Below, one piece after another: positions 1-8,373 of a stretch of 64,000 bases of DNA; position 1 is the stretch's first letter; every line of letters begins with the position of its first letter. Source of the DNA: Candidatus Corynebacterium faecigallinarum (GTDB lineage: Bacteria; Actinomycetota; Actinomycetes; Mycobacteriales; Mycobacteriaceae); NCBI GenBank assembly GCA_019120175.1, contig DWVP01000001.1:236359-300358 (forward strand). Direction: 5' to 3'. Both the position numbers and the translations under genes were made by a program. The notes under the pieces are model-generated. The model had not been told where the DNA came from, made no database searches, and saw only the letters and a program-made list of their open reading frames with translations.

Positions 1-303
1 ATCCGCGACATGATCAAGTCCGGTGGCTTCGACGCGGTGTGCTTCACCTCCTCGTCGACGGTGAAGAACCTGGTCGGCATCGCCGGTAAGCCGCACACCC
101 GCACGATCATCGCCTGTATCGGGCCGATGGCCGCCCAGACCGCCCGGGAGCACGGCCTGCGGGTCGACGTGATGCCCGAGGTTGCCGGCGTCCCGGAGCT
201 GGTGGACGCCCTGGCGAACCACGTCGCCGAGCTGCGCGCAGCCGGTCAGTTGCCGCCGCCGCGCAAGCGTCGCCGCCGGCGCCGGGTCAACCCCGAGCAG
301 TAG
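1..303 (+). CDS. hemD: Uroporphyrinogen-III synthase domain, C-terminal part (partial at window edge)
   Basis: Last 100 residues of uroporphyrinogen-III synthase, which closes and inverts ring D of hydroxymethylbilane to give uroporphyrinogen III. The stretch VCFTSSSTVKNLVGIAG followed by IACIGPMAAQTAREHGL is typical of the second half-domain of HemD, with the TSSS and IGP motifs that line the active-site cleft. In corynebacteria this domain is usually fused behind a CysG-type methyltransferase; that part would lie outside the window and cannot be checked. The C-terminus is an Arg/Lys-rich tail (about residues 85-95). hemB follows on the same strand after a 208-nt gap, so this is the edge of the heme gene block. 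Confidence 0.85.
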   Translation: MRDMIKSGGFDAVCFTSSSTVKNLVGIAGKPHTRTIIACIGPMAAQTAREHGLRVDVMPEVAGVPELVDALANHVAELRAAGQLPPPRKRRRRRRVNPEQ

Positions 304-393
304 GCGCCCGGCCTCGTCCTCCCACGATCTGCCGCGATTTATCACACCTCACGCGATTTCCACATCGTGAGACCTGCAGGTCAGGGAGTTTCT

Positions 394-419
394 ACCTCCT
401 CCGAGAAAACGGCGGAGGT
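394..419. terminator. Imperfect hairpin after hemD
   Basis: Arms ACCTCCTCCG and CGGCGGAGGT pair with one mismatch around an AGAAAA loop, with no T-run. A 12-nt palindrome GACCTGCAGGTC lies just upstream at 371-382. This may end hemD transcription or be a protein site; weak evidence either way. Confidence 0.3.
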
Positions 420-498
420 GTGATGGATTACGACCTTCGTGCTCCGGGGTCGGGCTGACCGGCCTGGCGGGGCAGTACGACAGGACGCGGCAGCGGCG

Positions 499-504
499 TA
501 CCAT
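499..504 (+). promoter_or_regulatory. -10 element of hemB (leaderless type)
   Basis: TACCAT lies 7 nt before the hemB ATG at 512 with no ribosome-binding site between them. Confidence 0.55.
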
Positions 505-511
505 CGGGGCC

Positions 512-1552
512 ATGAACGCCGCCGACAACGCCGCCAGCACCAGCATCAGCACTGACACCACCGCCCCGTACCGCCGTCCCCGCCGGCTGCGCACCACCCA
601 GACCATGCGCAACTTCGTGGCGGAGACCCACCTGGACCCCGCCCAGTTCGTCCTGCCGATGTTCATCCGTGAGGGCATCGACGCCCCCAACGACATCTCC
701 TCGATGCCGGGAGTGCAGCAGCACACCGAAACCTCCCTGCTCAAGGCAGCTGAAGAGGCGCTGAACGCCGGGGTCGGTTCCGTCGACCTGTTCGGTGTGC
801 CCACCGACGAGACCAAGGACGCCACCGGGTCGCAGGCCTCGGCGTCCGACGGCATCCTCAACAAGGGTGTCGCCGCACTGCGTCGGGAGTTCGGCGACGA
901 CCTCATCGTCATGGCCGACACCTGCCTCGACGAGTTCACCGACCACGGCCACTGCGGTGTGCTCACCGAGGACCGCTACGGTCAGACGATCGTCGACAAC
1001 GATGCCACCCTGCCGCTCTACGCGGCGATGGCGGTCGCCCAGGCAGAGGCCGGGGCGCACGTGGTCAGCCCCTCGGGGATGATGGACGGTCAGATCCGGG
1101 TGATCCGCGAGGCCCTCGACGCCGCCGGCTTCCAGGACGTCGCCATCCTGGCCTACTCCGCGAAGTACGCCGGTGCGTTCTACGGACCCTTCCGTGAGGC
1201 CGTCGGCTCCACGCTCAAGGGCGACCGCAAGACCTATCAGCAGGATCCGCGCAACGCCCGCGAGTCCCTGCTCGAGGTGGAGCTCGACATCGAGGAGGGC
1301 GCGGACATGGTCATGGTGAAGCCGGCGATGCCGTACCTGGACGTCCTGCGCCAGGTGGCCGACTTCTCCTCGGTGCCTGTCGCCGCCTACCAGGTGTCGG
1401 GGGAGTACTCGATGATCTCCGCCGCCGCCGAGAAGGGCTGGATCGACCGGGAGCCGGCGATCCTGGACTCGCTGACCGGTATTCGACGGGCCGGGGCGGA
1501 CGTCATCCTGACCTACTGGGCCACCGAGGCTGCCCGCCTGCTGCGTGGGTGA
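512..1552 (+). CDS. hemB: Delta-aminolevulinic acid dehydratase (porphobilinogen synthase)
   Basis: Cytosolic enzyme that condenses two 5-aminolevulinate molecules to porphobilinogen, the second step of the C5 heme pathway that starts with HemL in this window. At 346 residues it is normal for the family apart from a Thr/Ser/Ala-rich first 20 residues. The two Schiff-base lysines are visible: K218 in [13 protein letters not shown] and K270 in [12 protein letters not shown]. The metal-site segment reads [14 protein letters not shown], giving C138/D140/C148. This is a mixed form between the three-Cys zinc type and the Asp-rich magnesium type. No Shine-Dalgarno sequence precedes the ATG; a TACCAT hexamer 7 nt upstream suggests a leaderless transcript. 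The next gene begins about 50 nt downstream on the same strand. Confidence 0.95.
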   Translation: MNAADNAASTSISTDTTAPYRRPRRLRTTQTMRNFVAETHLDPAQFVLPMFIREGIDAPNDISSMPGVQQHTETSLLKAAEEALNAGVGSVDLFGVPTDETKDATGSQASASDGILNKGVAALRREFGDDLIVMADTCLDEFTDHGHCGVLTEDRYGQTIVDNDATLPLYAAMAVAQAEAGAHVVSPSGMMDGQIRVIREALDAAGFQDVAILAYSAKYAGAFYGPFREAVGSTLKGDRKTYQQDPRNARESLLEVELDIEEGADMVMVKPAMPYLDVLRQVADFSSVPVAAYQVSGEYSMISAAAEKGWIDREPAILDSLTGIRRAGADVILTYWATEAARLLRG

Positions 1553-1603
1553 GTGCCACGCGGCTAAGCTTGGTCGGGACATGACGCAGAAAAGACAGCA
1601 CAC

Positions 1604-2389
1604 ATGACGCAGCAGACCCCGCAGGACCAGCAGACTCCGCAGGACCCCCAGGGCTCGCAGGGCCGTCGCGCCGGTGGACGCCGCCGCGCCGACCGGCGCG
1701 GCAACCGCCGGGAGGTAGGACGCCGCGAGAACCGGCCGTCCGACGGTTTCCCGACACCGCCGAAGGTGGGACGTCCTGACGGCCTGGCACGGTCGGCGAA
1801 GGACGCCCCCGAGAACGTCCGCGACGGAGTCCGCGCCTGGTACATCGTCGCCGCGGTCCAGACCCTGACCGCTGTGCTGCAGATGGTGATGTCCCTGCAG
1901 GACTCCCGCTCGGTCATGGCCCAGGTCCGCACCCAGATGGACACTCTCTCGTTGCCCGACGGGGTCACCGAACAGACGCTGGTTAACGGCACGATCATCA
2001 CTAGCCTGCTGGTCAACCTCATCGCGGTGGCGGTGTGTACCTACCTCACCTCGCGGGTGGCCCGCGGCGGGATCCGCTCGCGTACCTTCCTCACCGTCGG
2101 TTCGATCTACCTGGCCCTGATGGCGCTGCTGCAGGTCTTCACCTCGCCGCCGGACACCGGCAGTACCCCGATGGTGCTGCTGATCGGTGCCGGCACCATT
2201 GTCTCCGGTGTCATCGCCGTGGTGGGTCTGTGGCTGGTGACCCGGCCGGACAACGCCGACTGGTTCGGTCTGCCGGACAAGGCCGAGATCGAGGCATACG
2301 CGGAGAAGGTGGCCAAGCGCAATGAGGAGCTCGACAAGGAGCGCGCGGAGAAGAAGGCCGAGAAGGAACGCCGGAAGAAGGATCGCTGA
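1604..2389 (+). CDS. Conserved corynebacterial four-helix membrane protein of the heme block
   Basis: 261 residues. The N-terminal ~70 residues are Gln/Arg-rich and probably cytosolic. Four hydrophobic helices follow at roughly 78-98, 125-147, 157-175 and 186-208, and the protein ends in a charged, coiled-coil-like Lys/Glu tail. No enzyme motif is recognisable. Its position behind hemB matches uncharacterised membrane proteins that sit there in other corynebacteria, so a link to heme or cytochrome assembly is inference only. The ATG at 1604 overlaps the stop of an 8-codon reading frame (1581-1607, ATGA overlap). The downstream gene starts 2 nt after this stop, indicating translational coupling. 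Confidence 0.75.
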   Translation: MTQQTPQDQQTPQDPQGSQGRRAGGRRRADRRGNRREVGRRENRPSDGFPTPPKVGRPDGLARSAKDAPENVRDGVRAWYIVAAVQTLTAVLQMVMSLQDSRSVMAQVRTQMDTLSLPDGVTEQTLVNGTIITSLLVNLIAVAVCTYLTSRVARGGIRSRTFLTVGSIYLALMALLQVFTSPPDTGSTPMVLLIGAGTIVSGVIAVVGLWLVTRPDNADWFGLPDKAEIEAYAEKVAKRNEELDKERAEKKAEKERRKKDR

Positions 2390-2391
2390 CC

Positions 2392-2892
2392 ATGCCCACC
2401 ATGTTCCCGGTCTCCCACAACTCGGACCCGAATGACCCGAACCGTCGAATCGACTACTGGCAGCCGGGCGACGGGATCCCCGGCACGGCGAAGACGGCAT
2501 TCGTCCTGCTGCTGATCTCCTCGATCGGGCTGCTCTACAGCGGCGTGATGATGTGGGTCATCGAGCGTCCGGTCGTCGATGACGCCGAACAGATGGCGCA
2601 CATCAACACCGTCTCCACCAACATGAAGTGGGTCGGTACCGTGCAGATCGCCGGTGCGCTGCTGATCGCCCTGCTGCTCCCGGCGTTGTTGAAGGGGGAC
2701 GGGAAACGCCGCCGCTGGTTGATGGTGGTCATCTCGATCACCATGGTGTTCACCGTGCTGGCGTGGGTGATGGGCATCGGTGGCCTGGAACATGCGCTGA
2801 TCGCCCTGGTGATGGCCTTGGCCGCGTTGGCGATGTACCGGCCGACGGTGCGTACCTTCTTCGGCGGCAGTCCGGGTGAGCTGGAACGCTGA
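2392..2892 (+). CDS. Small four-helix membrane protein
   Basis: 166 residues. After a polar N-terminus of about 30 residues, four hydrophobic segments are visible (about 33-55, 82-102, 106-127 and 131-148), so this is an integral membrane protein with no recognised catalytic motif. It starts 2 nt after the previous stop and ends 3 nt before the start of the P-type ATPase homologue, so the three genes are almost certainly co-transcribed and translationally coupled. Similar small membrane proteins lie between hemB and the later hem genes in related genomes. The function is unknown. Confidence 0.72.
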   Translation: MPTMFPVSHNSDPNDPNRRIDYWQPGDGIPGTAKTAFVLLLISSIGLLYSGVMMWVIERPVVDDAEQMAHINTVSTNMKWVGTVQIAGALLIALLLPALLKGDGKRRRWLMVVISITMVFTVLAWVMGIGGLEHALIALVMALAALAMYRPTVRTFFGGSPGELER

Positions 2893-2895
2893 AAC

Positions 2896-5706
2896 ATGGC
2901 CGACACCAGCTCCGACACCTCTGATGCCGTCACCCGCGCGATCACCGCGGCCCGGGCTGCTGCCCATGCTGCGGGCCTGGACATAGAAGACACTGCGGAC
3001 TCTGCAGACACTGCGGACACTGCGGACGTCCTGCACCCCACCGTCCGCACCACCCGCCGCCCCGGGGCACAGTTGACGTCCTTCACCTTCCACCTCGACG
3101 GCCTGACCTCCGCGGTCCGCGCCGGGGAGATCGAGTCCGCGTTGAACACCCTGCCCGGGGTGCAGGCGCGGGTGGTGTACTCCACGGCGATGGCGTGGGT
3201 GACGGCACCGGAGTCGCTGAACCCCGACATTCTGCGTGGGGTGTTCCACGAGTACGGGGTCGAGTCCTGGCTGACCGCGGCCTCGCTGCGCCGCCGTTCC
3301 GAACGTCTCACCGCCCCGGGGAGAAGGCATATCTCGGAGAACCGGCGACGTCGCGAGGAGCGGCAACGCCAGTCTCGGGAGACCACCGGTCACGGTGCCG
3401 GCAGCGGCACAGGACACCCGCCCGGCAGGGCACATTCCACCGGCGCCGGCACCACCGGCACGCGGGGCGCTTGGCTGTCCGGCGGGCAGGAGACCACCGA
3501 GGTGCTGCACACCGCCCGGGAGCTGATCACCGGTGCCCGGCTGCTGGTCGCCGCCGTCCTGGGGCTTCCGGTGGTCCTGCTGCAGATCCTCACCCCGTGG
3601 CAGTTCGACTACTGGCAGTGGGTCTGCCTGGCACTAGCGTTGCCGGTGGTGACGTGGTGCGCCTGGCCGTTCCACCGGGCGATGATCGCCGGGCTGCGTC
3701 GCGGTCTACCCGCCTTGGACGCCGCGTCGTCGACAGCCATCATCCTGGCCTACCTCTACTCGGCGTTCGTGCTGTTCACGGGGCCTGCCGGGGACCCGGG
3801 CTGGCGGGCGGGCAGCGTCCTCACCGCCTGGGGATACGACGCAGAGGCTCTGTTCCTCGATGTCGCCTGCGGCTGCACCGTGCTGCTGTTGTTCGGACGC
3901 CTGGCGTCGAGGCGTTCCCGGTTGCGCTCCATGTTGGCGCTGAACATCGTCCTGCCACCCGGGGCGTCCGGAGCGTCCGGCGTGCCTGGAACTACGGGAG
4001 CATCGGGTGACGACACGGTGACGGTGGTGCGGCGCGACCGGCAGGGGCGTCCGGCGAAGTTCACGATCACCCCGTCGCAGATCTGTGTCGGCGACGACGT
4101 CCTGGTCCACGGTGGGGAATCCATTCCCGCTGACGGCGAGGTCATCGGCGGGCGGGCCGAGCTGGACAACGGCCCCTTCGGTGGCGCACCGACCGACCGT
4201 CAGGATGGCGGGCAGGTTCAGGGGGCCGTCACCGTCGGATCGCAGGTCTTCGCCGGTGCCCGCCACCTTGGCGACGCGACGTCCGAACCCTTGAAGGTGC
4301 GGGTCAGCCGCACCGGATCACGCACCCGGATCGCCGCGGTGCGCCGGTGGATCGCCGCGGCGGAACAGGACGAGAACCGCCTCGACCAGCTGGCGACCCG
4401 CACCGCCAGCCTGCTGGTGCCGTGGGGTGTGGTCATCGCCGTCGTCGCCGGGTTGGGCTGGTTCGCCGTGCGCGACAGTGCGGACGCGGCTGTGGCGACT
4501 GCGCTGACCGTGTTGGTGGCGGTGGCCCCGGTGGCGTTGGCGGTGTCCACCACCCTGTCGTTGCGCATCGGCCTGGCCCGCGCGGCCGCCGGCGGCACAC
4601 TGCTACGCAATGCCGATACCATTCACCAGCTCGCCGCGATCGACGCGATCATCTTCAATCGCTCAGGAACACTCAGTACCGGCCCGATGTCGGTCATCGG
4701 GGTCACCGCGGCGTCTGGCGAGAACCCGGAGCTGGTGCTGCGAGTGGCCGGTGCGCTGAGCCTGGAGAGCACCCACCGGGTGGCCCGGGCGATCGTCCGT
4801 GCCGACCGCGAGTCCCGTGACAGCGGCGCCGGCGGGCCGGAGGTGCCGCACTGGCTGGAGGCCGGGCAGGTGGAGGTCGATGAGCGCGGCGTGTTCTCGG
4901 CGACGATCGATCTGCCGGGACCGGACGGCACACCGGCCCGCCAGGTGCTGGCGAGTCTGTGGCGACCCCGGGATCTCTCGGAACTGACGAACCCGATGCT
5001 GGTCAATGCCGCGCTCAGCGGCGGGACTCCACTGGTGGTCAGTTGGAAGGGGCAGGACCGCGGTGTCATCACCCTGGCCGACACGTTCGCACCGGATGCG
5101 TCGAGTGCCGTCGATGCCCTGGAAACCGCCGGGGTGGAGACGTTCATGATGTCCCGCGACACCTACCGGGTCGCCCGGCGGATGGCTGATTCGGTCGGCA
5201 TCTCAACGGTGCTGGCCGGCATCGCCCCGAACCGTAAGGCGGCGACGGTGCGTCGGGTGCACTCCCACGGGGCGACGGTGGCGATGGTGGGGGACCGGGA
5301 CGTGGCGGACTGCCTCGCCGTCGCGGATATCGGCATCCTCATGGGTGCGGCCGACCACCTGGACCCGCCGTCGGTGGGACGCACCAGCGGTGCCGGTGCC
5401 GGGGACACCGATATCGTGCTGGTCCGCGAGGACATCTCCGCGATTCCCGAGGCACTCAACCTGGCCCGCCACGTGCGTTCCACGGTGAACGGCAACCTGC
5501 TCTTCGCCTGGGGCTACAACATCGCGGCCTTGGTCCTCGCGGTGACCGGCGTGCTCAACCCGCTACTCGGTACGGCCCTGATGCTCGGGTCGTCACTGCT
5601 GGTCGAGTGGCGTTCAGCACGTATCGGCCACCGCGACTACACCGCGACCGGGGGCATGGTCGGACGACCCCGTTATGCTGGGGTCAGTACACACAAGCGC
5701 ACGTGA
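2896..5706 (+). CDS. Catalytically degenerate heavy-metal P-type ATPase homologue
   Basis: 936 residues with the layout of a P1B (heavy-metal, CtpA/CtpB-like) ATPase: a ferredoxin-fold HMA-like domain (about 55-125), paired membrane helices (about 208-260 and beyond), an actuator domain, more helices, P/N domains and two C-terminal helices. Every diagnostic motif is altered. The HMA domain lacks CxxC. The CPC channel motif is APV at 544-546. The TGE loop is GGAP at 429-432. The phosphorylation motif DKTGT is N588-R-S-G-T, so the aspartate that is phosphorylated is missing. The HP motif is HR, and GDGxND is GDRDVAD at 799-805. The frame is open and GC-rich throughout, so it is a conserved protein rather than a pseudogene. 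It cannot pump by the normal mechanism. It sits between coupled membrane-protein genes and hemL (15-nt gap). The N-terminus carries Asp-Thr-Ala repeats (see 2990-3028). Confidence 0.85.
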   Translation: MADTSSDTSDAVTRAITAARAAAHAAGLDIEDTADSADTADTADVLHPTVRTTRRPGAQLTSFTFHLDGLTSAVRAGEIESALNTLPGVQARVVYSTAMAWVTAPESLNPDILRGVFHEYGVESWLTAASLRRRSERLTAPGRRHISENRRRREERQRQSRETTGHGAGSGTGHPPGRAHSTGAGTTGTRGAWLSGGQETTEVLHTARELITGARLLVAAVLGLPVVLLQILTPWQFDYWQWVCLALALPVVTWCAWPFHRAMIAGLRRGLPALDAASSTAIILAYLYSAFVLFTGPAGDPGWRAGSVLTAWGYDAEALFLDVACGCTVLLLFGRLASRRSRLRSMLALNIVLPPGASGASGVPGTTGASGDDTVTVVRRDRQGRPAKFTITPSQICVGDDVLVHGGESIPADGEVIGGRAELDNGPFGGAPTDRQDGGQVQGAVTVGSQVFAGARHLGDATSEPLKVRVSRTGSRTRIAAVRRWIAAAEQDENRLDQLATRTASLLVPWGVVIAVVAGLGWFAVRDSADAAVATALTVLVAVAPVALAVSTTLSLRIGLARAAAGGTLLRNADTIHQLAAIDAIIFNRSGTLSTGPMSVIGVTAASGENPELVLRVAGALSLESTHRVARAIVRADRESRDSGAGGPEVPHWLEAGQVEVDERGVFSATIDLPGPDGTPARQVLASLWRPRDLSELTNPMLVNAALSGGTPLVVSWKGQDRGVITLADTFAPDASSAVDALETAGVETFMMSRDTYRVARRMADSVGISTVLAGIAPNRKAATVRRVHSHGATVAMVGDRDVADCLAVADIGILMGAADHLDPPSVGRTSGAGAGDTDIVLVREDISAIPEALNLARHVRSTVNGNLLFAWGYNIAALVLAVTGVLNPLLGTALMLGSSLLVEWRSARIGHRDYTATGGMVGRPRYAGVSTHKRT
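2990..3028 (+). repeat. Nonamer repeat encoding Asp-Thr/Ser-Ala
   Basis: About four tandem copies of a 9-nt unit close to ACTGCGGAC, coding for the DTADSADTADTAD run in the N-terminus of the P-type ATPase homologue. The same nonamer recurs on the other strand at 7132-7169. Confidence 0.7.
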
Positions 5707-5721
5707 ACGGGAGAGCAGTAG

Positions 5722-7017
5722 ATGAGTAACCTGGTCAACAGCGAGGCAGCGATGGGCTCGGCCGTACAGGTCACGCCCGGCGGGGTGAACTCCCCGGTCC
5801 GCGCCTTCGGCTCCGTCGGCGGGGTGGCCCCGTTCATCGCCTCCGCCGCCGGGTCGCGACTCACCGACATCGACGGCAACGACTACGTCGACCTGGTCTG
5901 CTCCTGGGGGCCGATGCTGCACGGTAACGCCCACCCCGAGGTCGTCGCCGCGGTGCAGGAGGCGGCGTCCAAGGGTCTGTCCTTCGGTGCACCGACGCTG
6001 GCCGAGACCCGCCTGGCCCAGGAGATCATCGACCGCACCAGCGTGGAGAAGGTCCGCCTGGTCAACTCCGGCACCGAGGCGACCATGTCCGCGGTGCGCC
6101 TGGCCCGCGGCTACACCGGCCGCGACAAGATCCTGAAGTTCAACGGCTGCTACCACGGTCACGTCGACTCCCTGCTGGTCGCCGCCGGTTCCGGTGTGGC
6201 GACGCTGGGACTGCCCGATTCCCCGGGCATCACCGCCTCCGCCGCCTCCGAGACCATCGTGGTGGACTACAACGACCTGGATGCCGTCCGTCAGGCCTTC
6301 GCCGACAACCCCGGGGAGATCGCCGCGGTCATCGCCGAGGCCAGCGCCGGCAACATGGGTACGGTCCACCCGGACGAGGGCTTCAACGCCGCACTCAAGG
6401 AGATCGCCCATGCCGACGGCGCCCTGCTGATCCTCGACGAGGTCATGACAGGCTTCCGCACCTCGCGCTCCGGCTGGTTCGGGGTGGACGGTGTCGCCGG
6501 TGACCTCACCACCTTCGGCAAGGTCGTCTCCGGTGGCATGCCGGCCGCGGCGTTCGGCGGACGTGCCGAGATCATGGACATGCTCGCCCCGTCCGGCCCC
6601 ATCTACCAGGCCGGAACCCTGTCGGGTAACCCGGTGGCCACCGCCTCGGGCCTGGCGTCACTGCAGTTGGCGGACGAGTCGACCTACGCCACCCTGCAGG
6701 CCAATGCCGACCGGCTGAGCTCACTGATCAGTGAGGCGCTGACCCGTGAGGGCGTGGTCCACCACATGCAGCGGGCGACGACGATGCTGTCGATCCGGTT
6801 CGCAGAGGGCCAGGGCCGCAACTTCGACGACATGGAGGCCGCGGACACCTTCCGCTACGCGCCGTTCTTCCACGCACTGCTGGACAACGGGGTCTTCGCA
6901 CCGCCGAGTGTCTTCGAGACCTGGTTCGTCTCCACTGCGCTGACCGACGCCGACTTCGAGCAGATCGAGACCGCCCTGGTGCCGGCCGCGAAGGCTGCCG
7001 CCGCCGCGCGCCCCTGA
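5722..7017 (+). CDS. hemL: Glutamate-1-semialdehyde 2,1-aminomutase
   Basis: PLP-dependent enzyme converting glutamate-1-semialdehyde to 5-aminolevulinate, the substrate of HemB. At 431 residues it has the usual family length. The N-terminal [13 protein letters not shown], the [10 protein letters not shown] segment and the PLP-binding lysine K267 in [11 protein letters not shown] are all present, as is the GTLSGNP motif. The start ATG is preceded by GGGAG at a suitable distance, so it is translated with a normal leader. It begins 15 nt after the degenerate P-type ATPase. In several other corynebacteria hemE and hemY lie between these two positions; they are not here. A long inverted repeat (7048-7113) follows before the convergent iron-binding lipoprotein gene. 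Confidence 0.96.
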   Translation: MSNLVNSEAAMGSAVQVTPGGVNSPVRAFGSVGGVAPFIASAAGSRLTDIDGNDYVDLVCSWGPMLHGNAHPEVVAAVQEAASKGLSFGAPTLAETRLAQEIIDRTSVEKVRLVNSGTEATMSAVRLARGYTGRDKILKFNGCYHGHVDSLLVAAGSGVATLGLPDSPGITASAASETIVVDYNDLDAVRQAFADNPGEIAAVIAEASAGNMGTVHPDEGFNAALKEIAHADGALLILDEVMTGFRTSRSGWFGVDGVAGDLTTFGKVVSGGMPAAAFGGRAEIMDMLAPSGPIYQAGTLSGNPVATASGLASLQLADESTYATLQANADRLSSLISEALTREGVVHHMQRATTMLSIRFAEGQGRNFDDMEAADTFRYAPFFHALLDNGVFAPPSVFETWFVSTALTDADFEQIETALVPAAKAAAAARP

Positions 7018-7047
7018 CCTGCCCCGCGCGCTCGGCCGTGGCACTTG

Positions 7048-7113
7048 CACTCTCACTCCCGCTCCCGGGTGGTTTTGACCCCCTCAGACCAACAGGGAGC
7101 GGGAGTAAGAGTG
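7048..7113. terminator. Long inverted repeat between convergent genes
   Basis: 19-nt arms (7048-7066 and 7095-7113, core CTCCCGCTCCC / GGGAGCGGGAG) pair with one mismatch around a 28-nt loop. It lies between hemL (+) and the iron-binding lipoprotein gene (-), where a bidirectional terminator is expected. No clear T-run follows on either strand. Confidence 0.55.
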
Positions 7114-7126
7114 TTGCCTTGGTGCT

Positions 7127-8239
7127 TTACTCGGTGTCCGCAGTGTCCGCAGTGTCCGCAGTGTCCGTAGCATCCCCCGCGCCCCCGGTGTTCTCCAGCG
7201 CGTCCTCGATCAGCGGGAGGTAGTGCTCCAGCAACCAGGGCACGGTCAGCGGGTTGATCATCGACGAGCCGGTGACCAGCGACTGGTCGGTCGGCGCGAC
7301 CTCGGCCCCACGTTCGATGGCGCTGATCGAGCCGTACACCGGGTGCGCGTGCATTTCCACGCGGTTGCTGTCGTCGGAGTAGAAGGTGAAGATCAGGTCC
7401 ACGTCGTTGAAACGGGTCGCCTCCTCCAGACTGATCTGTGCGGAGTCGGTGCCCACGACCTCGAACTCGCGGAGTTCCTCGACGACCGGGGCGACCGGGA
7501 ACCCCATGGCGCGCACCACAGCGGCACGCTGCTCGTCCGGCATGAACACCCCCATGTTCTCGCCGGGGCCCTGGTTGTAGATGAACGCGAAGTCATGGTC
7601 GGCGAACTCGGGGTGCTCGTCACGGACGGTGGCGAACTGGTCCTCGATCTCCTCGATCAACTCCGGGCCGCGCTCCTCCTGCCGCAGCGCCTCGGCGATG
7701 GTGTTCACCTGGTCCTCCCATTCGATGGTCCACGCGGCCTCGGGGTAGGCGATGGTCGGGGCGATCTCGCTGATCTGGTCGTACTGGTCCTGGGTGAGCC
7801 CGGACCAGGGGGCGAGCACGAGGTCGGGGTCCAGTGCGGCGATCTCCTCGGCGGAGACCTTCTCACCACCGGCGATCAGCTCGGGCAGCTCGTCGCCGGA
7901 TTCCTCCACAGCCTCACGGATCCACGGCAGGTGGCCGGTCTCATCGGCACCCCAGTCATAGCGTTCGGTGCCGACCGGGGTGACACCGAGTGCGATGGCG
8001 GTCTCCGCGGACCCCTGTCCCAGCGCAACGACCCGTTCGGGCGTGCCGGTGATCTCGGCCTCGCCGAGTGCGTGGCTGATGGTGATGGTGTCGCCGCCGT
8101 CACCGCCACCATCGGCACTGTCGTCGGTGGAGTCGCCGCAGGCGGCGACACCGAGCAGGATCAGGCAGGACGCTGCGAGCAGGGCCAGCAGGGTGAGGAT
8201 GCGGTGGGGGAAGGCCCGGACCGACGAATGGTTAGTCAT
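7127..8239 (-). CDS. Iron-siderophore ABC transporter substrate-binding lipoprotein
   Basis: 370-residue periplasmic-binding-type protein of the FepB/FhuD (TroA-like) class that would capture ferric siderophore outside the membrane and hand it to an ABC permease; no permease or ATPase is adjacent. A lipoprotein signal is clear: basic start, hydrophobic stretch (about 14-32), lipobox VAAC. The mature part begins with a Ser/Asp/Gly linker, then RVVALGQGSAETAIALGV and PVGTERYDWG, which are typical of siderophore-binding proteins. The last ~15 residues are GDATDTADTADTADTE, encoded by a nonamer repeat. There is no Shine-Dalgarno sequence. TAGGCT sits 6 nt before the ATG, and a DtxR/IdeR-like palindrome overlaps it, which fits iron control. 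It interrupts the hem and ccs blocks on the opposite strand. Confidence 0.88.
   Translation of the reverse strand: MTNHSSVRAFPHRILTLLALLAASCLILLGVAACGDSTDDSADGGGDGGDTITISHALGEAEITGTPERVVALGQGSAETAIALGVTPVGTERYDWGADETGHLPWIREAVEESGDELPELIAGGEKVSAEEIAALDPDLVLAPWSGLTQDQYDQISEIAPTIAYPEAAWTIEWEDQVNTIAEALRQEERGPELIEEIEDQFATVRDEHPEFADHDFAFIYNQGPGENMGVFMPDEQRAAVVRAMGFPVAPVVEELREFEVVGTDSAQISLEEATRFNDVDLIFTFYSDDSNRVEMHAHPVYGSISAIERGAEVAPTDQSLVTGSSMINPLTVPWLLEHYLPLIEDALENTGGAGDATDTADTADTADTE
7132..7169 (-). repeat. Nonamer repeat encoding Asp-Thr-Ala
   Basis: Four near-perfect copies of GTGTCCGCA (TGCGGACAC on the coding strand) at the 3' end of the iron-binding lipoprotein gene, the same unit as at 2990-3028. 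A likely slippage-prone coding microsatellite. Confidence 0.75.
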
Positions 8240-8257
8240 GTGGTTAGCCTAACAGCA
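8239..8257. promoter_or_regulatory. DtxR/IdeR-like iron box over the -10 of the siderophore-binding gene
   Basis: The 19-nt site centred on 8248 contains the core GGTTAGCCTAAC of the DtxR consensus and matches it at 13 of 19 positions by hand alignment. On the minus strand its middle is the -10 hexamer TAGGCT (8246-8251), 6 nt from the ATG. Bound repressor would therefore cover the -10 and the transcription start. Confidence 0.6.
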
Positions 8258-8359
8258 GTGGGTACATCCGGGAATTAATCGAAGTGTATGTCGTTCACCG
8301 TCAGTGTGTCACAGCTCACCGACCATGCCGTTCGCTTATGACCTCAGCAGCAGGGGCGG

Positions 8360-8365
8360 TAGGGT
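8360..8365 (+). promoter_or_regulatory. -10 element of the histidine phosphatase gene
   Basis: TAGGGT, 8 nt before the ATG at 8374, with no ribosome-binding site between. Confidence 0.5.
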
Positions 8366-8373
8366 GTGAACCC

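Noticed and set aside
1581-1607. An 8-codon frame (MTQKRQHT) overlapping the next start, considered as a leader peptide
   Set aside because: No run of regulatory codons, no attenuator structure after it, and its first residues merely echo the true gene start; noted only in the gene entry.
2896-5706. Calling the P-type ATPase homologue a pseudogene
   Set aside because: No stop or frameshift in 936 codons, tight coupling to neighbours on both sides, and protein-like composition throughout; it is better described as a pseudo-enzyme.
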